A stretch of 42,601 nucleotides of DNA from Bacteroidota bacterium (GTDB lineage: Bacteria > Bacteroidota > Bacteroidia > NS11-12g > UBA955): the NCBI GenBank assembly GCA_947450015.1, contig CANFUB010000001.1:1-42601 (forward strand), read 5' to 3'. The stretch's first letter is position 1. Every line of letters begins with the position of its first letter. Made by a program: the position numbers and the translations under genes. The notes under the pieces are model-generated. The model had not been told where the DNA came from, made no database searches, and worked only from the letters and a program-made list of their open reading frames with translations. This document shows positions 8,893-17,231 of the stretch, piece after piece.

Positions 8893-10119
8893 TTAGGATT
8901 CATAAGCCATTTTTAAAAACAGGGGCCAGTAATCTGGAAACGATTTCTGAACAACCGATGCCTTGTCTATGGTTATATTTTTTTCGAAAGCAAAGATACT
9001 ACATGCCATGGCAATGCGATGGTCTTCATAACTTTTAAATGCATACGAATCTGTTGAAGGAACAACAAAATCCATCAAAAGTTCATTCTCATTGATTGAA
9101 TTTAAGTTTGCACCTACTTGCAACAAATTGTAACGCATGGCCTCTATGCGATTGCTTTCTTTAAGCACTAGATTTTTAACACCCGTAAAATGGGCCTTAA
9201 TTCTCAAATAAGCACAGGTAGCAGCAATCACAGGGAACATATCGGGGGTATGGGTAAAATCAAAATGAATCTGTTTTGGCAAATTCAAATCATCGCTAAT
9301 CACACTTATACCATTGGTAATGTTGCTGGCATTGATTACAACACCTAAACTTTCATAAAAAAGTTTGGCAACTTTGTCGCCTTGCTTTGAATCGATTGAC
9401 AAAGCAGGCATTTCTATTTTACTTTTTCGCGCAGTGGCCCATGCTAAAACAAATGCGGCAGCGCTCCAATCGGCTTCGACTATTAATGGCACTGACGCCA
9501 CATAGCTTGATTTTGGCACATTGTACTGATTGGACTGTCTATTCACTGACACACCGCATACGCGCATCGCATCTAAAGTCAAATCAATGTAGGGTTGAGA
9601 ATTCAATTCGCCTGTAGAAATTATATTGAGCCCATGGTTTAAATAGGGCCCAATTAATAACAAGGCACTTAAAAACTGACTGCTCATTCCACTATCAATG
9701 GTTACGCTTTCGCAATGCAAGTCAATTCCTTTTTCTATGGTCAAGGGTAAACACCCTTCCTTTTCTAAATAAATAATTCGACAACCAAGTTGACTAAGTG
9801 CATCTACCAAAGGGGCAACAGGCCGTTTTTTAAGGCTTGCATTTCCACTTATGATAACACGTAAATCTTTTAATGCTGCGTATGCCAAAAAAAAACGCAT
9901 GGGCGTACCTGCATCTTCAAAATCGACATGACCAGTCGGATGCATCAAAGCCTTTTGCAACAATAGTGTATCATTGCTACTTGAAATATTTTGTAGGATA
10001 ATTGATTTAGCATTAGCCAATGCTTGTATGATTAAATACCGATGGCTAATACTTTTCGATGCGGGTAAATCGATCGAACCATCAAGTATGTGTTTTTTAA
10101 CTAATGGCAGTTCAAGCAT
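8893..10119 (-). CDS. aroA: 3-Phosphoshikimate 1-carboxyvinyltransferase (EPSP synthase)
   Basis: The enzyme joins shikimate-3-phosphate and PEP to give EPSP in the shikimate pathway. I start it at ATG 10119 (408 residues). The open frame extends upstream to 10179, but that part lies inside aroB and lacks family similarity. Visible signatures are the N-terminal substrate loop PASKSISHRYLI, DAGTPMRFFLAYAAL (the GNAGT-type motif), GMSSQFLSALLLIGP, the catalytic-Asp region HTPDMFPVIAATCA, KESNRIEAM, and DHRIAMACSIFA. The start overlaps the aroB stop by 8 bases, indicating coupling. It is slightly shorter than E. coli AroA (427), as is usual in Bacteroidota. Confidence 0.93.
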   Translation of the reverse strand: MLELPLVKKHILDGSIDLPASKSISHRYLIIQALANAKSIILQNISSSNDTLLLQKALMHPTGHVDFEDAGTPMRFFLAYAALKDLRVIISGNASLKKRPVAPLVDALSQLGCRIIYLEKEGCLPLTIEKGIDLHCESVTIDSGMSSQFLSALLLIGPYLNHGLNIISTGELNSQPYIDLTLDAMRVCGVSVNRQSNQYNVPKSSYVASVPLIVEADWSAAAFVLAWATARKSKIEMPALSIDSKQGDKVAKLFYESLGVVINASNITNGISVISDDLNLPKQIHFDFTHTPDMFPVIAATCAYLRIKAHFTGVKNLVLKESNRIEAMRYNLLQVGANLNSINENELLMDFVVPSTDSYAFKSYEDHRIAMACSIFAFEKNITIDKASVVQKSFPDYWPLFLKMAYES

Positions 10120-11119
10120 GCAATAAAATTTTCTGAATTTCATTAAGCATGATGCCAACTTTAACTTTGCCTTTGCCAATACCGGTTGGCAATGAAAAGA
10201 TAATTTCGTGCTGACTGTTCTTTTTATCCATGCTTAACAAAGGCATTATGGCCAAAATATCCTCCGAACTTAATTCATTTTGTTGGGTATGAATGGCGAT
10301 ACAATCAATGATGATGTTTAATTCATCTTCGTTGATCATCCCAAGGGCAAAAGCAAGGCGTGTTTCTGCCATCATCCCTTTTGAAATAGCGAATCCATGC
10401 TTTATGGGCTGTTCAATATTTAAACGGTAGGTTTCGTAGGCATGTCCAATGGTATGACCGAAATTAAGCAATTGGCGTTCACCTTGATCATATAAGTCGC
10501 GTTCGGTAATCTCCCATTTGGTTTTTGCAGCAACTGGTATTAAATGTTCAATTGCATTTCCATCCTTAATCGCATTGAATAGTAATTCATTTGCAATAAC
10601 ACCGGTCTTAATCATTTCGGCAAGTCCACTTTTAATTTCTTCGGTTGCCAAGGTTTTTAAAAAATGAGGATCAATAAGAATTACTTCAGGCAAAGCAAAC
10701 GTACCTAAGTAATTTTTATGCAATTGAAAGTCGATGCCTGTTTTACCACCTATGCTTGCATCCACCATGCCTAACAATGTTGTAGGGATATTGATGAATT
10801 TAATTCCACGCATATAGGTAGCGGCGGCAAAACCGCCAATATCTGTCAGTACGCCTCCGCCTAAATTAACAATTAGGGCAGAGCGATTGGCTTTTAGATG
10901 TATTAAATTTTTTATTATGAAGGCATAGGTTTCAATTTCTTTATTGACCTCACCTGCTGGTATTACAATCAGATTATTAAAAGCACCAATAATTGGCAAA
11001 CAGTGTTTTTCAGTATTTACATCGCAAATAAAAACGAGCTGATTAACACTGTTTTCAGCACAGAAATCCTCTAAACTTTTTTTAACATTTTCGGTATAAA
11101 TTATCCGACCTTTGGTCAT
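10112..11119 (-). CDS. aroB: 3-Dehydroquinate synthase
   Basis: A 335-residue NAD- and metal-dependent enzyme that converts DAHP to 3-dehydroquinate, the second step of the shikimate pathway. The NAD-binding segment NLGGGVLTDIGGFAAATYMRG lies at about residues 85-105, followed by PTTLLGMVDASIGGKTGID. The metal-binding histidines appear in NFGHTIGHAYE (about 218-228) and KHGFAISKGM. It lacks the C-terminal extension some homologues have. The ATG overlaps the stop of the upstream porD-like gene by one base (TAATG), and its own stop overlaps aroA. aroB and aroA are therefore co-expressed with outer-membrane and CoA genes. Confidence 0.94.
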   Translation of the reverse strand: MTKGRIIYTENVKKSLEDFCAENSVNQLVFICDVNTEKHCLPIIGAFNNLIVIPAGEVNKEIETYAFIIKNLIHLKANRSALIVNLGGGVLTDIGGFAAATYMRGIKFINIPTTLLGMVDASIGGKTGIDFQLHKNYLGTFALPEVILIDPHFLKTLATEEIKSGLAEMIKTGVIANELLFNAIKDGNAIEHLIPVAAKTKWEITERDLYDQGERQLLNFGHTIGHAYETYRLNIEQPIKHGFAISKGMMAETRLAFALGMINEDELNIIIDCIAIHTQQNELSSEDILAIMPLLSMDKKNSQHEIIFSLPTGIGKGKVKVGIMLNEIQKILLHA

Positions 11120-12039
11120 TAGCCTTTTATTTTATCATAAAATAATTTGTTGGCTGGATCCATTCTAGAAAGTAATTCAACCGCCTTATTTTGTTCAGCT
11201 GTTGGTGCTTCCTTAAAGATTTCAATAAGCTCTTTATATTTTGCATTAAAGAAAACTTTCACTAGCATACTATTAGGGAAAATGCGCGCAAGTTCTTGAA
11301 ACTCTTCCAAAGATTTAAAAATTGCATCGCGCCCTTTTGTAACATCTTTATGCATAATATCCAGACCATTTAAATGGTAATCAAAAAGCGATTTCCTCAA
11401 GGGTTTATAACGTTCACTTACTAAATTATCAATTAAATAGAAACGATTTTTCAAACTTTTTCCATCATTTGGGCGCCATCCATTCATGGTTTGACTGGCA
11501 TTTAGAATCTCTCTGGCCTTTTGGTAATAGGGCGTTCCTCCATTCAGGGCATAGGTATCGTAATTCAATCCTAAAACGACATTCACATAAAAAGCAAGCA
11601 CCCCTGTTAAATTATAAACATTCGATCCAGGTTGGTATTCCATGGCTTGAAATTCCTGGTATTGAAAATCAAAATCTTCATCTAACTGATTAAAAATTAC
11701 TGTAGAATAGGTGCTGCCATATACTGGGCGGGTGGCTTGAATTTGAATACTACCCGAAAAATCATTGGAATTCAATTCATAGTTTTTTATATCAATTAAG
11801 ATATTCATTTTGAATCTTTCAATGTTGGTTACCTTATCGGCACACCATAATCTTTGATTGATAAATTGTGAGATGGAACCTTTTAAGGATTCGAAAATTT
11901 GGGTGTTAGAGATTTGAACAGTTGGATGAATAACTGTAATTGTAGCATCAATATCTTGTGCTTTTAGGGTTGAAACAAAAAAGAAAGCACCTAAAAAAAA
12001 GGTCTTACTCAATTGGGCTATAACATTTTTAGTACGCAT
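11119..12039 (-). CDS. PorD-like protein, DUF4835 family
   Basis: A 306-residue exported protein. The signal peptide ends near STLKAQ, with cleavage before QDIDATITV. The sequence WCADKVTNIERFKMNILIDI, followed by IQATRPVYGSTYSTVIFNQLDEDFDF and the late Pro-rich MDPANKLFYDKI, is typical of the DUF4835 family. Members of this family are annotated as type IX secretion protein PorD in some Bacteroidota; I recall this link rather than derive it, and the mechanism is unclear. The gene follows coaC/coaB, the usual Bacteroidota order, and overlaps coaB by 22 bases. Its presence fits the three T9SS cargo proteins in this window. Confidence 0.8.
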   Translation of the reverse strand: MRTKNVIAQLSKTFFLGAFFFVSTLKAQDIDATITVIHPTVQISNTQIFESLKGSISQFINQRLWCADKVTNIERFKMNILIDIKNYELNSNDFSGSIQIQATRPVYGSTYSTVIFNQLDEDFDFQYQEFQAMEYQPGSNVYNLTGVLAFYVNVVLGLNYDTYALNGGTPYYQKAREILNASQTMNGWRPNDGKSLKNRFYLIDNLVSERYKPLRKSLFDYHLNGLDIMHKDVTKGRDAIFKSLEEFQELARIFPNSMLVKVFFNAKYKELIEIFKEAPTAEQNKAVELLSRMDPANKLFYDKIKG

Positions 12040-12686
12040 TCAGCTATATCTTTGGCTACTTCGGTTTTTGACTTTAATGGAAACTCAAAAATAGCACCAT
12101 TTTTTAAAATAATTGTTATTTGATTTGTTTCGAATTGAAATCCTGCACCAGCATTGTTTAAAGTATTTAGAACGATGGCATCGGCATTTTTATTGTTTAA
12201 CTTTATTTTGGCATTCTCAAGTTCATTATTGTTTTCGAGTGCAAACCCAATAACGATTTGATTGTTTTTTTTCGAATGGCCAAGTGTTGAGAGGATATCT
12301 GGATTTTTTACTAAGCGAAGGGTTAATTCCTCCTCCTTCTTTTTAATTTTTACCTCACTGAATTCTGCGGGTCGATAATCTGCAACAGCTGCGGCCATAA
12401 TTGCAATGTCCATTTTATCAAAATAGTGAAGACAAGCATCGAACATTTGATTGGCCGATTCAACCATGGTTACTTTTACATTTGGATGGTCAATTTTAAT
12501 GTTAACCGGGCCAGAAATCAAGTAGACTTCAGCACCCATATCAGCTAAGACCTCGGCTATTGCATAGCCCATTTTACCACTTGAATAATTGCCAATAAAT
12601 CGAACTGGGTCAATTTTTTCGTAGGTGGGCCCTGCAGTGATTAAAACCCTTTTGCCAAAAAACGAAAGATTAGGTAAGGTGCTCAA
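12018..12686 (-). CDS. coaB: Phosphopantothenate-cysteine ligase (CoaB half of coaBC, separate frame)
   Basis: 222 residues corresponding to the C-terminal half of the usual CoaBC fusion. It begins at TTG 12686 (residues MSTLPNLSFFGKRVLITAGPT). The nucleotide-binding signature RFIGNYSSGKMGYAIA is at about 30-45, AAAVADYRP near 95-105, and the basic loop KIKKKEEEL plus LVKNPDIL after that. The enzyme couples 4'-phosphopantothenate to cysteine in CoA synthesis. In most Bacteroidota this is one 400-residue protein with CoaC. Here the frame is +1 relative to coaC and the two overlap by 17 bases. All motifs are intact, so both halves look functional unless the split is an assembly error. Confidence 0.88.
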   Translation of the reverse strand: MSTLPNLSFFGKRVLITAGPTYEKIDPVRFIGNYSSGKMGYAIAEVLADMGAEVYLISGPVNIKIDHPNVKVTMVESANQMFDACLHYFDKMDIAIMAAAVADYRPAEFSEVKIKKKEEELTLRLVKNPDILSTLGHSKKNNQIVIGFALENNNELENAKIKLNNKNADAIVLNTLNNAGAGFQFETNQITIILKNGAIFEFPLKSKTEVAKDIAECVLKML

Positions 12687-13215
12687 GTATTTTATTTAAT
12701 ATAGTTTCCGGTTCTGCTAAACGTCCTTTTCCAACCAATCCGCTTGCTAATTCTCCTTCTTCGGCTTCAATCAAATGGTTGCCATAAGCTTGTAGTAATT
12801 TAATATTGTTTTGAACTGCAGGATGTAAATGCATGTCTAAGTCCATTGCAGGTGCAAAAAACACTGGACATTTGGCAGATAGATAGGTAGCGGTTAAAAG
12901 ATTATCACAAAAACCATTGGCCATCTTTGCAATGGTATTGGCGCTAGCTGGGGCTATAATAAAGAGATCGGCCCACAACCCTAACTCAACATGGTTATTC
13001 CACTCTCCCGAATGGTTGATATAAAATTCTGATAGGACTGGATTTTTACTAAGTGTGGCGAGTGTTACTGGTGCAATAAATTCCTTCGCAGCAGAGGTCA
13101 TAATGACCTTCACTTCGGCTTGCTCCTTTATTAACAAACGCGTTAGATAGGCGGCTTTATAAGCTGCTATACTACCCGAAACGCCAAGTAAAATATGTTT
13201 ATTCTTCAGCCTCAT
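12670..13215 (-). CDS. coaC: Phosphopantothenoylcysteine decarboxylase (CoaC half of coaBC, separate frame)
   Basis: 181 residues from ATG 13215; the frame is open up to 13248, but that stretch is inside rpoZ. It is a flavoprotein that decarboxylates phosphopantothenoylcysteine to phosphopantetheine. The flavin-binding start is HILLGVSGSIAAYKA. The catalytic His lies in NHVELGLWAD (His75), followed by the PASANT motif (89-94), PAMDLDMHLHPA (122-133, the PxMN-type motif) and the substrate clamp EGELASGLVGKGRLAEPE. The protein stops after KILEHLT, exactly where the linker to the ligase half would be. It overlaps rpoZ by 17 bases upstream and coaB by 17 bases downstream. Confidence 0.9.
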   Translation of the reverse strand: MRLKNKHILLGVSGSIAAYKAAYLTRLLIKEQAEVKVIMTSAAKEFIAPVTLATLSKNPVLSEFYINHSGEWNNHVELGLWADLFIIAPASANTIAKMANGFCDNLLTATYLSAKCPVFFAPAMDLDMHLHPAVQNNIKLLQAYGNHLIEAEEGELASGLVGKGRLAEPETILNKILEHLT

Positions 13216-13522
13216 TTTCAGGCAAACGATAATAAATTTTACCGTCAATAAATTCCTGAGTAGCCACTAAGGTTGCTTTAGGGATTTTCTCGTAATACGC
13301 ACTGATTTCGATTTGCTCTCTGTTTTCATGCACTTCTTCTAAGTTATCATGGTCGGTCGCAAATTCTGAAAGTTTGCTAGACAACTCTTCTTTAACCTGC
13401 GCTGAAATTTGGTTAGCTCTTTTAGCAATTACCACAGCAGATAAATACAAATTACCAGAAATAGCTTCCAGTTCTTTTAAGTTACGTGCCTCGGCACTAG
13501 AGGATATTTTGATATCTTTCAT
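13199..13522 (-). CDS. rpoZ: DNA-directed RNA polymerase omega subunit, Rpb6-like Bacteroidota form
   Basis: A 107-residue protein. The core NLYLSAVVIAKRANQISAQVKEEL matches the omega/Rpb6 helix that latches the beta-prime subunit. EVHENREQIEISAYYEKIPKATLVATQEF continues the pattern of the Bacteroidota version, which has a Glu-rich tail ending in NEAEE. Omega helps RNA polymerase assemble and can carry a (p)ppGpp site in some bacteria. It starts 11 bases after bamD and overlaps coaC, the standard bamD-rpoZ-coaBC order of this phylum. Confidence 0.85.
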   Translation of the reverse strand: MKDIKISSSAEARNLKELEAISGNLYLSAVVIAKRANQISAQVKEELSSKLSEFATDHDNLEEVHENREQIEISAYYEKIPKATLVATQEFIDGKIYYRLPENEAEE

Positions 13523-13533
13523 TATTGATGATG

Positions 13534-14331
13534 TTATTTTTGTTTATGTTTGGTTAATTCTTTTGTGGCTTTTGTATTCAATTCTTCTGCCATCTTGTAG
13601 TATTTATTGGTTACTCCGTGGTTATTTGCAAATTCTTTAAATTCAACAAAAACAGCACTGTAACGTTCTTCCTTTTTATCGTCTACACTGTATTTGGCAT
13701 ACATATAGGCAGCCTTTACGATCATGTATTCAATTTCGTCTTTGTTTTCAATATCAGGAAAATCTTTGATGGTGTTTTTAAAAGATATTGAAGCAGCTCT
13801 ATAGTCTTCAATTTTATAAAACAACATGGCTGTCTCATAAGATTTTTTCTGCAAAGTCTTTCTTAACTCAGCGATTTGTTCGTTGCATAAGTCGCGGTAA
13901 ATCGTTGTTGGAAATTGATCCAGAAACAACTGCATTTCAGCAATGGCTTTCTCTGTGCTTACTTGTTCTAAATAATATGGAAGGGCATCACGGTAAAGAC
14001 AGTGCACATACATATAGCTGCATTCTTCGGAGTGTTTGCTCTTAAAATAATTTTCAGTGTAGTTTTTAAAATGGAAGGAAGCCAATTCGAATTGACCTAA
14101 ACCATAATAGCAGTAACAGTAATAGAAATAGATTTCTTCTGCTTTTTCTTTTCCTCTATAGGCCGTCAAAAGCTCTTCAAGCAATGGCAATGCCCTCACA
14201 TAGTCCTTTTTCTTATATTTCTCAATGGCCATGGCATACTTCTGATCGAGAGTACCTTTTTTAATCACCGTGGCATATTCGGTGCAGGCACTCAATAAAG
14301 TAAGGGTTAGTATGAAAATAAGGGGACGCAT
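13534..14331 (-). CDS. bamD: Outer-membrane assembly lipoprotein BamD
   Basis: 265 residues from ATG 14331. An in-frame extension to 14358 would add MYYFCKFVA ahead of the signal peptide and cross the promoter. The lipobox LLSAC gives a lipidated Cys near residue 16. TPR-like helices follow (YKKKDYVRALPLLEELLTAY, YYCYCYYGLGQFELASFHFKNY, ECSYMYVHCLYRDALPYYLE, AIAEMQLFLDQFPTTIY), as in BamD, an essential periplasmic-face component of the BAM complex that inserts beta-barrel proteins. The C-terminus is Lys-rich. It is the first gene of an operon reaching mutS2. Confidence 0.88.
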   Translation of the reverse strand: MRPLIFILTLTLLSACTEYATVIKKGTLDQKYAMAIEKYKKKDYVRALPLLEELLTAYRGKEKAEEIYFYYCYCYYGLGQFELASFHFKNYTENYFKSKHSEECSYMYVHCLYRDALPYYLEQVSTEKAIAEMQLFLDQFPTTIYRDLCNEQIAELRKTLQKKSYETAMLFYKIEDYRAASISFKNTIKDFPDIENKDEIEYMIVKAAYMYAKYSVDDKKEERYSAVFVEFKEFANNHGVTNKYYKMAEELNTKATKELTKHKQK

Positions 14332-14344
14332 AGCTACGAATTTG

Positions 14345-14352
14345 CAAAAATA
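14345..14352 (-). promoter_or_regulatory. Putative -7 element for the bamD operon
   Basis: On the minus strand this reads TATTTTTG, matching TAnnTTTG. It lies 14 bases before the chosen bamD start, predicting a leader below 10 bases. The nearest -33 TTTG-like match is 23 bases away rather than 19, so only the -7 element is convincing. Confidence 0.45.
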
Positions 14353-14384
14353 ATACATTTATAACGATTATTTACCAAATTTTG

Positions 14385-15074
14385 TTACAATAATCCTTCA
14401 TCAGCAAAACTGAAATACTGTTTTTGGGTAATGATTAGGTGATCCATTAGGGTAATATCAAGTAATTTACCTGCAGCCCTTATTTTATTCGTTAAATCCT
14501 TGTCCTGTTCGCTGGGCGATAAATTACCTGAGGGATGGTTGTGACAAACAATAATGCCTGTTGCCATTTGATCGATTGCTAACTTGAAAATCTTTCTTGG
14601 ATCGGCCACAGTTCCTGTTATTCCACCCTCGCCTATTCTATGCTCTGCGATTACAGCGCCCGACCGAGATAGACAAAGCAACCAAAATTCTTCATGGTTT
14701 AGATCTTGAACGTGGTGTCTTAAAATTTCATAAGCATCTTTACTACTTTTAATTTTAGGTACTGCTCTCGCTTGGTTTTGTTGCCGCCTGCCTGCTAACT
14801 CAATAGCCGCAACAATTGTAATGGCTTTGGCAGGACCAATCCCATCAATCTTACAGAGATCTTTTACAGTCAATTTCGCCAACTCATCGAGACTGCGGTT
14901 AGACTTTTCAAGAATTTCTCGCGCTAAATCAATCGCACTTTTTTTGCGTGTACCAGTTGCTAATAAAATGGCTAGAAGTTCAACGTTGCTGAGCGCTCCC
15001 TTGCCTTTTAATACTAATTTCTCACGTGGCTTTTCGTCATCCGATAGGTTTTTAATTGCAATAAATTCGGCCAT
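14385..15074 (-). CDS. radC: RadC family JAB/MPN domain protein
   Basis: A 229-residue protein with the standard RadC layout. It has an N-terminal helical part and helix-hairpin-helix motif (KIDGIGPAKAITI, about 75-87), then a JAB metalloprotease-like domain with the metal motif VCHNHPSGNLSPSEQD (His178, His180, Asp191). The upstream EHRIGEGGITGTVADPRKIF segment is typical. The family is widely annotated as DNA repair, but a repair role for RadC has been questioned and its biochemical function is unsettled. It stands alone between rluD and bamD with about 50-base gaps on each side. Confidence 0.93.
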   Translation of the reverse strand: MAEFIAIKNLSDDEKPREKLVLKGKGALSNVELLAILLATGTRKKSAIDLAREILEKSNRSLDELAKLTVKDLCKIDGIGPAKAITIVAAIELAGRRQQNQARAVPKIKSSKDAYEILRHHVQDLNHEEFWLLCLSRSGAVIAEHRIGEGGITGTVADPRKIFKLAIDQMATGIIVCHNHPSGNLSPSEQDKDLTNKIRAAGKLLDITLMDHLIITQKQYFSFADEGLL

Positions 15075-15127
15075 TTAATTGCAAAATAATTGTTTTTATT
15101 TAAATTCAAAATGGTTTGCCCTAATAA

Positions 15128-16150
15128 TTAGGTGCCATAAGCCCTTATTTTATTAAGAACAGCGGTAAAATCTGCTGGCAACTCACTTTCGAAATGGATA
15201 AATTGTTTAGTTGATGGGTGAATGAAACCCAAGGTACGTGCATGCAAAGCTTGACGTGGCATCAGTTCAAAACAGTTTTGAATAAATTGCTCATACTTTG
15301 GCAATTTGCTGTATTTCTGAATCTTCATACCTCCATAGGATTCATCGGCAAACAATGGATGTCCAAGATGTCTCATATGGGCACGTATTTGATGGGTTCT
15401 ACCAGTTTCCAATTTACATTCAATCAATGTGCAAAATCCGAATCTTTCTAAAACAGTATAATGTGTAACAGAATGCTTTCCAACGCTTTCATCCATATAA
15501 ACGGCCATTAACTTTCTATCCTTTTGATCGCGCGCAAGATTTGCATCGATGGTTCCCTTATCTTCTTTTAAATCGCCCCAAACCAACGCATTGTAAACCC
15601 TGCTAATACTGTGATCAAAAAACTGCTTGGCCAAATAAACCAATGCATCTTCAGTCTTCGCGATTAAAATCAAACCGCTTGTATCTTTATCAATGCGGTG
15701 CACCAAGCCCGGTCGCATCTCGTCAGAGTATGCTGGCAATTGTTGAATATGGTATAACAAAGCATTGACAAGTGTTCCTGTGTAATTATTATATCCTGGG
15801 TGCACTACCATGCCCGGATTTTTATTTACCAAAATAATAGACTCATCTTCATAAGCTATTTCAATAGGTATATTTTCTGCGATAAGTTCTGGATTGCGAG
15901 GCGGATTAGGTAAAACAACGGTTATAATATCGGTTGGCTTAACTTGATAATTGCTTTTAACTTGTTTGTCGTTGACTAAAATTGTGCCCAAATCAATCGC
16001 CTTCTGCACCTTGGTGCGGGTGGCATTTTCAATCTTTTGCGTCACATATTTATCTAGACGCATCAGTCCTTGACCCTTATCAGCTATAAATCTGAAGTGT
16101 TCATATAATTCCTGATCCTCTAACAAATTTTCCTCGAATTCACTATCCAT
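15128..16150 (-). CDS. rluD: RluD-type 23S rRNA pseudouridine synthase
   Basis: A 340-residue RluA/RluD-family enzyme. An N-terminal S4 RNA-binding domain (about residues 28-95, MRLDKYVTQKIENATRTKVQKAID) precedes the catalytic domain with the active-site Asp in GLVHRIDKDTSGLILIAKT (near 154). RIYNALV-type strand, GRTHQIRAHMRHLGHPLFAD and LHARTLGFIHP follow. It isomerises specific uridines of 23S rRNA. The acidic N-terminal leader MDSEFEENLLEDQELYEHF is family-variable. RluD itself acts on helix 69, but assignment of the exact positions is inferred. Confidence 0.9.
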   Translation of the reverse strand: MDSEFEENLLEDQELYEHFRFIADKGQGLMRLDKYVTQKIENATRTKVQKAIDLGTILVNDKQVKSNYQVKPTDIITVVLPNPPRNPELIAENIPIEIAYEDESIILVNKNPGMVVHPGYNNYTGTLVNALLYHIQQLPAYSDEMRPGLVHRIDKDTSGLILIAKTEDALVYLAKQFFDHSISRVYNALVWGDLKEDKGTIDANLARDQKDRKLMAVYMDESVGKHSVTHYTVLERFGFCTLIECKLETGRTHQIRAHMRHLGHPLFADESYGGMKIQKYSKLPKYEQFIQNCFELMPRQALHARTLGFIHPSTKQFIHFESELPADFTAVLNKIRAYGT

Positions 16151-16158
16151 AAAGTGTG

Positions 16159-16166
16159 CAAAGGTA
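16159..16166 (-). promoter_or_regulatory. Putative -7 element for rluD
   Basis: The minus strand reads TACCTTTG (TAnnTTTG). It ends 8 bases before the ATG, so the predicted transcript would be essentially leaderless. No TTG is seen at the expected -33 spacing. Confidence 0.45.
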
Positions 16167-16208
16167 GAGGGTTATTATTATTTGTAATGAAATAATCGCA
16201 ACTTTACT

Positions 16209-16216
16209 TATTTTTG
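16209..16216 (+). promoter_or_regulatory. Putative -7 element for the isomerase-FAH operon
   Basis: TATTTTTG matches TAnnTTTG and lies 13 bases before the ATG at 16230, predicting a leader of about 8 bases. A TTTG at 16181-16184 is 24 bases upstream, too far for the usual 19. It is divergent from the rluD element 43 bases away. Confidence 0.45.
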
Positions 16217-16229
16217 CATTTAAATAATT

Positions 16230-17231
16230 ATGTCAGAAATAAAACAAATGGAAGTAATAACACACGAATTCTCATTAGAACAATTTAATTCTCAAATTCA
16301 ATTTGCCATCGCTAACTACAAGGCCCATGGCTTATCTGCTAACAGTTTCGACAACATTGTAATTGGTGGTTTAGGCGGAAGTGGTATTGGCGGAAGAATT
16401 GCTAAGGCTTATTTTGCCGATAAATCATCCTTGCCAATCGAGGTTTATAGTGATTATAATTTACCAAAATACACATCTGTAAAATCTTTGGTTATTCTTT
16501 GTTCTTACAGTGGTTCAACTGAAGAAACATTAGCTTTGTATGAGCAGGCAAAAGCCATCGGTTGTTCTATCATTTGTATATCTTCTGGGGGCGAATTGTA
16601 TCAAAATGCAACCCAAGATCAATACCCGCTCTATGTGATTGAAACAGGTTATCAGCCTAGAATGGCTTTAGGCTTTTCGTTAAGTTATTTATTGTTAATC
16701 CTTGGCGATTTATTTGGTGTTGAAACAAAAAAAGAACTTGAAAACAACCAAGCAATTTATAATAACCGTGCTGAGTATCAAAAATTAGCAATGGATATCC
16801 TAAACATTTTTGAAGGTAAAGAAAACACCAAATTTGCAGTTGTTACCGACAATGCAACTGAGGCCGTTGGCATTCGTTTTTGTCAACAAATTCAAGAAAA
16901 CGCAAAATCGGAAGCATTTGTCAATGTATTGCCAGAAGCTAATCACAATGTTTTTGAAACGTATTACGGTGAATTGCCAACCAATTTCATCTTTATCAAT
17001 AGCAACACAAATTCTCGTAACAATGGCCGTTTTGCTTATTTAAAACAATTGTTAGAGAAACAAAATAATACAGTGGTTGAAATCAATTTGAAAGATGCCT
17101 CTATTTTCGAACTTTACAAAGCCATCTATATTACCGATTGGTTTTCAATTTATTTATCAGACAAACGCGGTAGTGATAAAATGCACGTGCCAAACATCAT
17201 GGGATTGAAAAATTTTCTTAAGACCTTTTAA
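16230..17231 (+). CDS. Bifunctional phosphoglucose/phosphomannose isomerase (SIS domain)
   Basis: A 333-residue protein of the PGI/PMI family, which interconverts fructose-6-phosphate with glucose-6-phosphate or mannose-6-phosphate. The glycine-rich IVIGGLGGSGIGGRIAKAYF (about 45-64) and VILCSYSGSTEETLALYEQA (SIS phosphosugar loop) are clear. The C-terminal catalytic segment NVLPEANHNVFETYYG carries the Glu and His expected for isomerisation. The pattern is distinct from the classical Pgi family. It supplies hexose phosphates for glycolysis or for sugar nucleotides. Its stop overlaps the next start by one base (TAATG). Confidence 0.85.
   Translation: MSEIKQMEVITHEFSLEQFNSQIQFAIANYKAHGLSANSFDNIVIGGLGGSGIGGRIAKAYFADKSSLPIEVYSDYNLPKYTSVKSLVILCSYSGSTEETLALYEQAKAIGCSIICISSGGELYQNATQDQYPLYVIETGYQPRMALGFSLSYLLLILGDLFGVETKKELENNQAIYNNRAEYQKLAMDILNIFEGKENTKFAVVTDNATEAVGIRFCQQIQENAKSEAFVNVLPEANHNVFETYYGELPTNFIFINSNTNSRNNGRFAYLKQLLEKQNNTVVEINLKDASIFELYKAIYITDWFSIYLSDKRGSDKMHVPNIMGLKNFLKTF

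Noticed and set aside
10120..10179. N-terminal extension of aroA to 10179
   Set aside because: It lies within aroB in another frame, lacks family similarity, and ATG 10119 gives the usual start.
12670..12686. coaC/coaB as a pseudogene
   Set aside because: Both halves keep all catalytic and binding motifs and normal lengths, so decay is not supported; kept as two genes.
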